6,079 nt of DNA from Candidatus Zambryskiibacteriota bacterium. GTDB taxonomy: Bacteria > Patescibacteriota > Minisyncoccia > Phycocordibacterales > Zambryskibacteraceae. Positions 1-5,815 of this stretch are shown piece after piece. The stretch lies in the NCBI GenBank assembly GCA_024654145.1, contig JANLIM010000017.1, positions 1 to 6,079 of the forward strand, given 5' to 3'. The notes beneath the pieces are model-generated. The model had not been told where the DNA came from. It searched no databases and saw only the letters and a program-made list of their open reading frames with translations. How positions within the stretch are numbered: position 1 is the first letter of the stretch; the number at the start of each line of letters is the position of its first letter. Position numbers and translations under genes: made by a program.

Positions 1-32
1 AGCAAAAGCCCCGCTCCGGCGGGGCTTTTGCT
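1..32. terminator. Perfect 14-bp hairpin terminator, probably bidirectional
   Basis: Bases 1-14 are an exact reverse complement of bases 19-32, with the 4-base loop TCCG between them. The stem core is GCCCCGC/GCGGGGC, flanked by AAAA on the left and TTTT on the right, so either strand gives a GC-rich stem followed by a T run. It would end transcription from a gene to the left of the window, and could also stop any leftward transcript. The T run lies inside the stem and is short. Because the window begins at base 1, the stem might extend further left. Confidence 0.88.
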
Positions 33-37
33 ATACT
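29..37 (+). promoter_or_regulatory. Extended -10 promoter for the DUF192 gene (predicted leaderless)
   Basis: TG at 29-30, one base, then TATACT at 32-37 fits the extended -10 pattern TGnTATAMT. There is no good -35 at the usual distance, where the hairpin stem lies; extended -10 promoters often do without one. Exactly six bases separate the hexamer from the ATG at 44, so the expected transcription start falls on or next to the start codon. The TG lies in the right arm of the terminator, so the two elements share bases. Confidence 0.6.
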
Positions 38-43
38 AATCCT

Positions 44-565
44 ATGAAAGACTTCATCCTTCTAGCTATCGGCGCAGCTATTATTGTTGGGTCGTTTTAT
101 TTATTCTTTACCAAACCAGCACCGGAAAGGTACCAGACAAACAACCCACAACCAACACAACTTACTAGGCAAGACCTAGCAAGTAGTACCCAAGAACTTT
201 GGGTAAGTGAAAATGTCTTAAGAATTGAGAAAGCTATCATACAATTCGAAGTTGCTGACACTCCAAACGAGATTTCACTCGGGCTTTCTGGTCGCGAATC
301 ACTTGAGCCAGGTAATGGATTACTATTCATCATGCCCACTTCTGCAAAACACGGCTTTTGGATGAAGGATATGAATTTCCCCATTGATATTATTTGGATT
401 GACGATGTGTGGGTAGTGGCGGGAGTAGAAAGAAGCGCTCAACCGGAAAGTTACCCCGAAACATTTACTCCAAATAGGCCCGTAAAATACGTCTTAGAAG
501 TCCCTGCTGGCACGGCAGATGAGTTCGGCATTGACACTGGCGGGAAGGTGTACTTTGGGTATTAA
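44..565 (+). CDS. Membrane-anchored DUF192 family protein
   Basis: This 173-residue protein begins with a hydrophobic segment at about residues 4-22 with only Lys2 and Asp3 before it. It is a signal anchor or uncleaved signal peptide; no lipobox Cys is visible. A polar Pro/Gln/Thr-rich linker follows (about 23-58). The DUF192 domain (PF02643) fills about 60-172. Its hallmarks are visible: the GLSGRESL segment (80-87, family GLmxRxxL), GNGLLFI (90-96), FWMKDM (105-110), the PIDIIWID strand (113-120) and the VLEVPAG stretch (150-156). The domain is a small beta fold of unknown biochemical role, often exported or periplasmic; here it would sit outside the membrane. The ATG at 44 follows a strong extended -10 by six bases and has no Shine-Dalgarno site, so translation is probably leaderless. 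It is set off from the left by a terminator and ends 62 bp before nrdA. Family call is firm; function is unknown. Confidence 0.93.
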   Translation: MKDFILLAIGAAIIVGSFYLFFTKPAPERYQTNNPQPTQLTRQDLASSTQELWVSENVLRIEKAIIQFEVADTPNEISLGLSGRESLEPGNGLLFIMPTSAKHGFWMKDMNFPIDIIWIDDVWVVAGVERSAQPESYPETFTPNRPVKYVLEVPAGTADEFGIDTGGKVYFGY

Positions 566-573
566 ATTCGGGG

Positions 574-582
574 TTATCCACT
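574..582 (+). promoter_or_regulatory. Near-consensus DnaA box upstream of nrdA
   Basis: TTATCCACT matches the DnaA box TTATCCACA at eight of nine positions. It lies in the 62-bp gap before nrdA, about 46 bases upstream of the start codon and just upstream of, or overlapping, where a -35 would be. In Escherichia coli the nrdAB operon is controlled by DnaA through boxes in its promoter, so the location makes sense. Only one box is seen, and the final base differs from consensus, so binding is an inference. I saw no NrdR-box pair in this gap. Confidence 0.4.
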
Positions 583-604
583 CGCTTATGGAGGTTATTT
601 TTTG

Positions 605-610
605 TAAAAT
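605..610 (+). promoter_or_regulatory. Possible -10 element for nrdA
   Basis: TAAAAT at 605-610 differs from TATAAT at one position and follows a T-rich run and a TG. It would place the transcript start near 617, giving a leader of roughly ten bases before the ATG at 628. The base block 17 nt upstream (582-587) is a poor -35. The call rests on the hexamer and its location in the only gap before nrdA; readthrough from the DUF192 gene is an alternative, since no terminator separates the two. Confidence 0.35.
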
Positions 611-627
611 CTAAAGAACTTTTTCAC

Positions 628-3264
628 ATGTTCCAACCACCTTTAATTTCTATAAATGTTACTCGTCGTGATGGCTCCAAAGTGCCCTTCAACGCGGACA
701 AAATTAACAAATCCATAGAACGCGCAGCTCACGGCCTTACTGACCCTATAGGCAAAGTTATACAAGTCGCGACAGAGACTCGGCTCACTATCTATGATGG
801 TATCAGCACTAGAGAAATGGACGAGGCTACTATCAATGCCGCTGTTCAAAACATCAAAGAAGATCCTGAGTACGACAAAATAGCCACCAGACTCCTCCTT
901 AAAACCATATACAAAGCGGCGCTAGGCGATTACGACAATGACAACTCCGAAGAACTCAAAAGCAAGCACCAAGAATACTTTTCTAATTACATTAAAAGTG
1001 CTGTAGCGGACGGTCGTTTAGACAAACGCATGGCCGAGAAATACGATCTTAACCATCTTGCTTCTGCTATGGATCTGGAGCGAGACGAACTACTTCGCTA
1101 TACAGGCCTTTCTACACTCTCAAGCCTTTATCTTCTTAAAGATGAAATTAAGAAGAAGTATCTTGAGACTCCTCAGATATTTTGGATGCGTGTGGCCATG
1201 GGACTCTCCTTCAATGAAGAGAACCCTACAGAATATGCCAAACGCTTCTATGACAAAATGTCCCGGCTCGAATACATACCAGGGACTTCAACTAACCTCG
1301 GTGCTGGTACCACGCATCCCGCTCTTTCCAACTGTTTTCTTATGGAAATCCATGACGACATGTCTCACATTTCCAAATCAGTGGCCGACATCATGATGCT
1401 TTCAAAAGGCTCTGGAGGCATAGGTACGTCCATCACCAAACTTCGAGCGACCAACTCTCCTCTCAAATCTACGAACGGACTATCAAGCGGCCCTACTCCA
1501 TTTGCCAAAATCATTGATGTGGCTATACACGCCATTATGAGAGCGGGTAAGCGCCGCGGGGCACTGTGTTTCTACATGGAGAACTGGCACCTAGACTTCC
1601 CAGAATTCATAGACTGGAAGCACAACGCCGGAGATGATCACATCAGAATGCGCACCGCAAACACTGCTGCATACATATCGGACGAATTCATGAATAGAGT
1701 CAAATCTAGCGAAGACTGGTATCTCTTTGATCCGGCTGAGACGGCAGATTTAAACGAACTTTACGGCGAAGCCTTTTCTAAACGTTACAAAGAATACATC
1801 GAAATGGCCGAAGCTGACAAAATGCGTGCTTTTAGAAAAATGTCCGCCAAGGAACTCTTTAGAAAGATGCTCATATCTCTACAGACCACTTCGCACCCAT
1901 GGTTGGTTTGGAAAGACTCAATCAATGTCCGAGCTCTAAACAACAATACGGGCACCATCCACATGTCGAACCTTTGCACCGAGATAACTTTGCCTCAGGA
2001 TAAAGAAAACATAGCCGTATGTAACCTCGCCTCCATCAACCTCGCAACCCACATTCACAACAAAGAAGTGAACTGGCAGAAGCTCGAAGAATCAACTCGT
2101 CTTGCCGTCCGCCAACTCGACAACCTCATAGACATAAACCAACTTCCAGTACCAGAAGCAATTAAATCCGACAAAGAGAACCGTGCTATAGGTTTGGGAG
2201 TGATGGGTCTCTCTGATGTCTTGGAACAGTTTGGCATGGCATATGATTCACCTCATGCATGGGACTTTGCAGACAGAGTGTTTGAATTTATTTCATATAT
2301 GGCTATCGATGAAAGTGCTGAGCTCGCTCGTATAAGAGGATCTTACGACAACTTTGCTGGCTCAGGTTGGTCTAAGGGTATGGTGCCGGTTGATAGTATG
2401 GCCATTCTTGAGAAAGAACGTGGTGATACAGTCACTGTGCCTATGGAGTCAAAGCATAAAGGACTGGATTGGGATGTTCTTAGAGCTAAAGTAAAAGAGG
2501 GTGTAAGAAACGCTACTCTCATGGCTATCGCTCCTAACGCCACCATCGGACTTGTGGCCGGCACTGTGCCTGGTATTGATCCTCGCTTTGCCCAGGTCTT
2601 CTCTAGAAACACTCTTTCAGGCAAATATCTTGATATTAATATCAACCTAGTGCGTGATCTCAAAAACTTAAGTCTTTGGGATACTGTAGGGCCGAAGATT
2701 ATTGAACGCCAAGGAGATCTTACTGGTATTGAAGAGATACCAGACCATCTCAAACAGATTTACAAAACTTCATTTACCACCTCTCCATACGCATTCATAG
2801 AGATTGCAGCTCGTGCCCAGAAGTGGGTCGACCAAGCTCTCTCACGCAACATGTATCTTGAGACAAGAGATATCGATGAGACAATGAAAATCTACCAAAC
2901 AGCATGGGAGAAGGGAGTTAAGAGTACTTACTACTTGCACATGAGACCTCGACACACTGCTGAGCAGTCCACGGTCAAGGTTAATAAGTCCGAAATGACA
3001 GGTAAAAAAGGCTTCGGTGCATTAGGAGGATTCAATAAAATCGCTGATACCAACAATGCTACACTCGGTCTAGTGAATGCAGTAGCCAAAGAAGTTAAGC
3101 TAAATCAACCTGTACCTTCCGGCGAAGTAGTCACTGTGAAGTCCGAGCCTAAAGTAGAAGTGAAGACGCAGCCCACTACTCAAACAACGCCCGACAAGCT
3201 CAAGCTTACTGTGCATGGCCCGGAAGATCCGCAGGATGACCTCCTGTGCGAAAGCTGCCAATAA
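628..3264 (+). CDS. nrdA: Class I ribonucleoside-diphosphate reductase, alpha (large) subunit
   Basis: This cytoplasmic subunit reduces ribonucleotides to deoxyribonucleotides, using a radical delivered by the beta subunit encoded next. The 878 residues run as follows: an N-terminal ATP cone (about 8-96, VTRRDGSKVPF at 11-21) for dATP/ATP activity control; the ten-stranded barrel from about 150 to 780; then a long tail. Visible active-site residues are Cys236 (SNCFL) and Cys465 (VCNLASINL) as the reducing pair, Asn448/Cys450/Glu452 in NLCTEI with Cys450 as the thiyl-radical cysteine, and the stacked Tyr768-Tyr769 of the radical path. The C-terminal CESC (Cys874/Cys877) is the shuttle pair to thioredoxin or glutaredoxin. 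Between Tyr769 and that pair lie about 105 residues, against 23 in E. coli NrdA, including a Lys/Glu/Thr/Pro/Gln-rich linker (about 820-870). No in-frame ATG, GTG or TTG precedes 628 before a stop, and no Shine-Dalgarno site is seen. nrdB follows after 62 bp. Confidence 0.97.
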   Translation: MFQPPLISINVTRRDGSKVPFNADKINKSIERAAHGLTDPIGKVIQVATETRLTIYDGISTREMDEATINAAVQNIKEDPEYDKIATRLLLKTIYKAALGDYDNDNSEELKSKHQEYFSNYIKSAVADGRLDKRMAEKYDLNHLASAMDLERDELLRYTGLSTLSSLYLLKDEIKKKYLETPQIFWMRVAMGLSFNEENPTEYAKRFYDKMSRLEYIPGTSTNLGAGTTHPALSNCFLMEIHDDMSHISKSVADIMMLSKGSGGIGTSITKLRATNSPLKSTNGLSSGPTPFAKIIDVAIHAIMRAGKRRGALCFYMENWHLDFPEFIDWKHNAGDDHIRMRTANTAAYISDEFMNRVKSSEDWYLFDPAETADLNELYGEAFSKRYKEYIEMAEADKMRAFRKMSAKELFRKMLISLQTTSHPWLVWKDSINVRALNNNTGTIHMSNLCTEITLPQDKENIAVCNLASINLATHIHNKEVNWQKLEESTRLAVRQLDNLIDINQLPVPEAIKSDKENRAIGLGVMGLSDVLEQFGMAYDSPHAWDFADRVFEFISYMAIDESAELARIRGSYDNFAGSGWSKGMVPVDSMAILEKERGDTVTVPMESKHKGLDWDVLRAKVKEGVRNATLMAIAPNATIGLVAGTVPGIDPRFAQVFSRNTLSGKYLDININLVRDLKNLSLWDTVGPKIIERQGDLTGIEEIPDHLKQIYKTSFTTSPYAFIEIAARAQKWVDQALSRNMYLETRDIDETMKIYQTAWEKGVKSTYYLHMRPRHTAEQSTVKVNKSEMTGKKGFGALGGFNKIADTNNATLGLVNAVAKEVKLNQPVPSGEVVTVKSEPKVEVKTQPTTQTTPDKLKLTVHGPEDPQDDLLCESCQ

Positions 3265-3270
3265 ATTGGT

Positions 3271-3298
3271 AGTAAGAAGTAAGTAGTAGGTAGTAAGG
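3271..3298 (+). repeat. Four-copy 7-bp tandem repeat between nrdA and nrdB
   Basis: Four adjacent heptamers start at 3271, 3278, 3285 and 3292: AGTAAGA, AGTAAGT, AGTAGGT and AGTAAGG, consensus AGTARGN. A weaker fifth unit (AATTGGT, 3264-3270) may precede them. Because the unit length is not a multiple of three and the units contain TAA or TAG, the block has stops in all three + frames. It lies just after the nrdA stop and before an AT-rich stretch leading to nrdB. No strong hairpin forms here, so it is not a standard terminator. Its role is unknown. Confidence 0.75.
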
Positions 3299-3314
3299 AA
3301 AATTAAAAATTAAA

Positions 3315-3320
3315 TAAATA
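3315..3320 (+). promoter_or_regulatory. Weak candidate -10 element before nrdB
   Basis: TAAATA at 3315-3320 stands six bases before the nrdB ATG, the same spacing as the two better promoters in this window. However, it lacks the TG extension and lies in a very AT-rich stretch (3299-3321) where such hexamers arise by chance; a second TAAATA sits at 3311-3316. nrdB may simply be cotranscribed with nrdA. Confidence 0.22.
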
Positions 3321-3326
3321 ACTCGT

Positions 3327-4358
3327 ATGCTCATAGGAAAAACGACCCCAGACGACATGAACCTGCATCCCATTCGCTACAAATGGGCATATGATCTGTA
3401 CAACCAAGCAGTAAGAAACACTTGGTTTCCACACGAAATAGCTCTCCAAGAAGACCTGCAGGATTGGGCGCGCATGACAGAGGACGAAAAGCATTCTGTC
3501 ACTTTTCTTATGGCTTTCTTTAACCCAGCGGAACTCATTGTAAACCGTTCTATCGCTCTCGGCATCTATCCTTACCTCAAATCACCGGAGTGTCATCTCT
3601 ACCTCGCCAAGCAAATGTGGGAAGAAGCCAACCACTGCGTCTCCTTCGAATATGTTTTAGAAACGTTCCCCTTCGACAAAGAGAAGATCTTTAATCTGCA
3701 CCTCGATGTGCCCTCCATGGTCGCCAAGGAAGATTACATCAACAGATTCATGAGACGTATGACAGAAGAGACGCTTGATATTGAATCGCCCGAGGGTAAA
3801 AAGGATTTCATCAGGAACCTCGTAGCGACAAACATTGTTATGGAAGGCATCTGGTTCTATTCCGGTTTCATGGTGGCACTCTCTTTCCGTCAGAGGAATA
3901 TGTTGAGAAACTTCGGTTCGATGATTAACTGGGTCATTCGTGATGAGTCTCTCCATCTTAAGTTCGGTATAAACCTAGTGCACACAATTCTAGAAGAGAA
4001 CAGCGAAATTTTGACAGAAGATTTTGCTAAGGAAATTGGGGACCTTGTGATAGAAGGAGTTGATCTTGAGACTGCCTACAACCGAGACCTTTTCCCCAAC
4101 GGTATACTAGGACTCAACGCCGACTATGTGAACCAGTACGTACAGTATGTAGCCGATAGGCGCCTTGAGGAACTGGGTCTTCCAAAGCATTACAATGTTT
4201 CCAACCCTGCAAAGTGGATGGGTACCGCGACAGATGTCTATGAGCTAGTAAACTTCTTCGAGTCACAGAACACTAGCTACGAAGTAGATGTGCGTGCTCA
4301 TACCGACGGGGTAAAAAAGGATGATCCTCAATCAGAAGTTGAAAAAGCTGGTAACTAA
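3327..4358 (+). CDS. nrdB: Class I ribonucleotide reductase beta subunit, class Ic-like (Phe at radical site)
   Basis: This is the ferritin-like, metal-binding subunit that generates the radical for NrdA; 343 residues, close to the chlamydial R2 length. The metal ligands are all visible: Glu69 (NPAEL), Glu100 and His103 (EANH), Glu173 (MEGIWFY), and Glu207/His210 (RDESLH). At His103+4, where E. coli NrdB has the radical Tyr122, there is Phe107. The first ligand is Glu rather than the Asp of E. coli. Both traits match Chlamydia trachomatis R2 (Glu89, Phe127), whose cofactor is Mn/Fe. Other radical-path residues are present: Trp33 (E. coli Trp48), Asp206 (Asp237) and Tyr318 in NTSYEV (Tyr356). 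The last 25 residues form a polar tail for docking to alpha. The ATG at 3327 keeps the usual N-terminal helix; Met11 at 3357 is a possible alternative start. No Shine-Dalgarno site is seen. The cofactor assignment is an inference from residues. Confidence 0.97.
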   Translation: MLIGKTTPDDMNLHPIRYKWAYDLYNQAVRNTWFPHEIALQEDLQDWARMTEDEKHSVTFLMAFFNPAELIVNRSIALGIYPYLKSPECHLYLAKQMWEEANHCVSFEYVLETFPFDKEKIFNLHLDVPSMVAKEDYINRFMRRMTEETLDIESPEGKKDFIRNLVATNIVMEGIWFYSGFMVALSFRQRNMLRNFGSMINWVIRDESLHLKFGINLVHTILEENSEILTEDFAKEIGDLVIEGVDLETAYNRDLFPNGILGLNADYVNQYVQYVADRRLEELGLPKHYNVSNPAKWMGTATDVYELVNFFESQNTSYEVDVRAHTDGVKKDDPQSEVEKAGN

Positions 4359-4362
4359 TACA

Positions 4363-4371
4363 TGGTAGAAT
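4363..4371 (+). promoter_or_regulatory. Extended -10 promoter for gap (predicted leaderless)
   Basis: TG at 4363-4364, one base, then TAGAAT at 4366-4371 fits the extended -10 pattern. It occupies most of the 19-bp gap after the nrdB stop. Six bases separate it from the ATG at 4378, exactly as upstream of the DUF192 gene, so the transcript would start at or beside the start codon. The -35 region would lie inside the nrdB 3' end and is not obvious. It would give gap-rpiB-epimerase a promoter independent of nrdAB. Confidence 0.5.
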
Positions 4372-4377
4372 TTAAGA

Positions 4378-5370
4378 ATGAGCAAAAAGATTAAAGTCGC
4401 CATAAACGGTGCAGGAAGAATTGGCAGAGCCTTTTATAAACTAGCAAGCCAAAGGCCCGAGTTAGAAATCGTAGCGGTAAATGACTTGGGTGATGCAGAA
4501 AACATCGCCTATCTCCTCAAATATGACACAGTCTACGGCAAGTGGCCGGGTAAGTTTGATGTGAAGTTCCTGCAAGAAAAAGATCCTGCGAAATTGCCTT
4601 GGAAAGAGCTCGATATCGACGTCGTGGTTGAATCCACCGGCTTCTTCACCACCTACGCCGGAGCCAAAGCACACCTAGATGCCGGGGCAAAGAGAGTGGT
4701 GGTAACTGCTCCTATGAAAGATGAGCCAGTTCCTGGTATCGAAGGTGCGACAGTGCTTATGGGTGTTAATGAAGAAAAGCTTTCAACGTGCATCATCACC
4801 TCCAACGCCTCCTGTACAACCAATGCCGGCTCTCCGCTCATCGCCATACTAGACGAGGCGCTCGGTATTGAGAAGGCTCTTCTTAATACAACTCACGGCT
4901 ACACTGCCAGCCAAACACTTGTGGACGGACCTTCAAAAAAAGGTTTCCGGGAGGGGAGAGCAGCCGCGCAAAACATCATTCCATCTTCAACTGGCGCCGC
5001 TATAGCCGTAACAAAAGCGTTTACAAAACTGGAAGGTCTCTTTGACGGCGTGGCTGTTCGCGTGCCGGTGGCGGCAGGCTCTCTTGTAGATGTAACCTTT
5101 ATTTCAAAAAGAGATACGACAAGAGATGAAGTTAATGAGATTCTGAAAAAGGCAGCAGTGGATAAGCGCTGGGCCGGGATATTCACAGTCACAGAAGAAG
5201 AGTTAGTTTCTTCCGACATTCTGGGTAGCCAGTATGGATCCATTGCCGATCTCGACCTGACAAGAGTAGTGGGGGGCAACCTCGTGAAGGTCTTCGCCTG
5301 GTATGACAACGAGATGGGGTACACATACACACTAGTAGAACACGTTACCAAGCTAGGCAGCCACATCTAG
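4378..5370 (+). CDS. gap: Glyceraldehyde-3-phosphate dehydrogenase (phosphorylating)
   Basis: This cytoplasmic glycolytic enzyme oxidises glyceraldehyde-3-phosphate to 1,3-bisphosphoglycerate with NAD+. The 330 residues are full length. The Rossmann domain opens with INGAGRIGR (9-17), and Asp36 at the end of the second strand (VAVND) favours NAD+ over NADP+. The catalytic Cys146 lies in SNASCTTN (142-149) and the general base is His173 in THGYT. The phosphate-binding and cofactor-near loop DGPSKKGFREGR (183-194) and IIPSSTGAA (200-208) are conserved; the GP pair resembles E. coli GapA. The C-terminal AWYDNEMGY (307-315) has Met where most bacterial GAPDHs have Trp, and Ala150 replaces the usual second Cys four residues after the nucleophile; neither should abolish activity. 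The start is fixed by the N-terminal strand and an extended -10 six bases upstream. It ends one base before rpiB, so the two are almost certainly cotranscribed. Confidence 0.97.
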   Translation: MSKKIKVAINGAGRIGRAFYKLASQRPELEIVAVNDLGDAENIAYLLKYDTVYGKWPGKFDVKFLQEKDPAKLPWKELDIDVVVESTGFFTTYAGAKAHLDAGAKRVVVTAPMKDEPVPGIEGATVLMGVNEEKLSTCIITSNASCTTNAGSPLIAILDEALGIEKALLNTTHGYTASQTLVDGPSKKGFREGRAAAQNIIPSSTGAAIAVTKAFTKLEGLFDGVAVRVPVAAGSLVDVTFISKRDTTRDEVNEILKKAAVDKRWAGIFTVTEEELVSSDILGSQYGSIADLDLTRVVGGNLVKVFAWYDNEMGYTYTLVEHVTKLGSHI

Positions 5371-5371
5371 A

Positions 5372-5815
5372 ATGAAAATTTTTATCGGCGCAGATCATGC
5401 CGGATTTGAGTTAAAGGAAAAGCTTATTCCATTTCTTAAGGAACTAGAGCATGAAGTGGAGGATAAGGGAGCTTTTACCTATGACGCAAATGATGATTAT
5501 CCGGATTTTATAAAGCCAGTTGCAGAAGCTGTATCAAATGATTCGGAAGCAAAAGGAATTGTAATAGGGAAGTCAGGACAGGGTGAAGCAATGTGTGCGA
5601 ATAGATTCAAAAATGTACGTGCTGTAGTGTGGTATGGAGGTAATCGCGAACCTTTACGTCTGTCACGCTCTCATAATGACGCAAATATATTATCCATAGG
5701 TGCTGGTCTAGTAGGGGGAAACCAAGTATTAGAAGCTGTCCAGATGTGGCTCGAAACCCCATTCTCCGGCGACGAGCGCCATGTTAGAAGAATTGGTAAG
5801 ATAGAAGACAAATGA
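5372..5815 (+). CDS. rpiB: Ribose-5-phosphate isomerase B family (RpiB/LacAB)
   Basis: Predicted to interconvert ribulose-5-phosphate and ribose-5-phosphate in the non-oxidative pentose phosphate pathway. The 147 residues cover the whole RpiB/LacA/LacB fold: GADHAGFELK (6-15) with the ring-opening region Asp8-His9, DYPDF (42-46), the anion-hole segment GKSGQGEAMCANR (66-78), SRSHNDAN (98-105) with His101, and a C-terminal HVRRI (137-141) that binds phosphate. The catalytic Cys of E. coli RpiB (ICGTG) is replaced by Gly66; instead Glu72 falls where Mycobacterium tuberculosis RpiB has its catalytic Glu75, so this looks like the Glu-type subfamily. Cys75 is elsewhere in the helix and is not the E. 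coli nucleophile position. Activity on allose-6-phosphate or another sugar phosphate cannot be excluded. There is no Shine-Dalgarno site; the ATG is one base after the gap stop, suggesting coupled translation. Its stop TGA overlaps the next ATG. Confidence 0.92.
   Translation: MKIFIGADHAGFELKEKLIPFLKELEHEVEDKGAFTYDANDDYPDFIKPVAEAVSNDSEAKGIVIGKSGQGEAMCANRFKNVRAVVWYGGNREPLRLSRSHNDANILSIGAGLVGGNQVLEAVQMWLETPFSGDERHVRRIGKIEDK

Noticed and set aside
590..594. GGAGG resembling a Shine-Dalgarno sequence
   Set aside because: It is 33 bases upstream of the nrdA ATG and is followed at the right distance only by TTG and an immediate TAA, so it serves no visible gene.
588..614. Eight-codon ORF (MEVIFCKI) in the nrdA leader region
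   Set aside because: It would start upstream of the proposed -10 and has no ribosome site of its own; too short to support as a regulatory leader peptide without conservation data.
1058..1396. 112-codon + strand frame overlapping nrdA in another phase
   Set aside because: It is out of frame with the conserved alpha-subunit sequence and shows no domain.
2343..2753. 136-codon minus-strand open frame inside nrdA
   Set aside because: It is fully within conserved nrdA coding sequence and has no family motif; a shadow frame.
3327..4358. Assignment of NrdB as a standard class Ia diiron-tyrosyl subunit or as an R2-like ligand-binding oxidase
   Set aside because: Phe107 replaces the radical Tyr, arguing against class Ia. 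The adjacent NrdA and the intact Trp33/Asp206/Tyr318 radical path argue for a true reductase subunit rather than an oxidase.
4899..5366. 155-codon open frame on the minus strand opposite gap
   Set aside because: It lies wholly inside gap, whose motifs and length are unambiguous. The translation is Ser/Thr/Pro-rich with no recognisable domain, as expected of an antisense shadow.
5812..5815. TGA as a recoded glycine codon, as in Gracilibacteria/Absconditabacteria
   Set aside because: TGA here ends RpiB at the family's normal length and sits in a classic ATGA overlap, and no gene in the window needs in-frame TGA readthrough.
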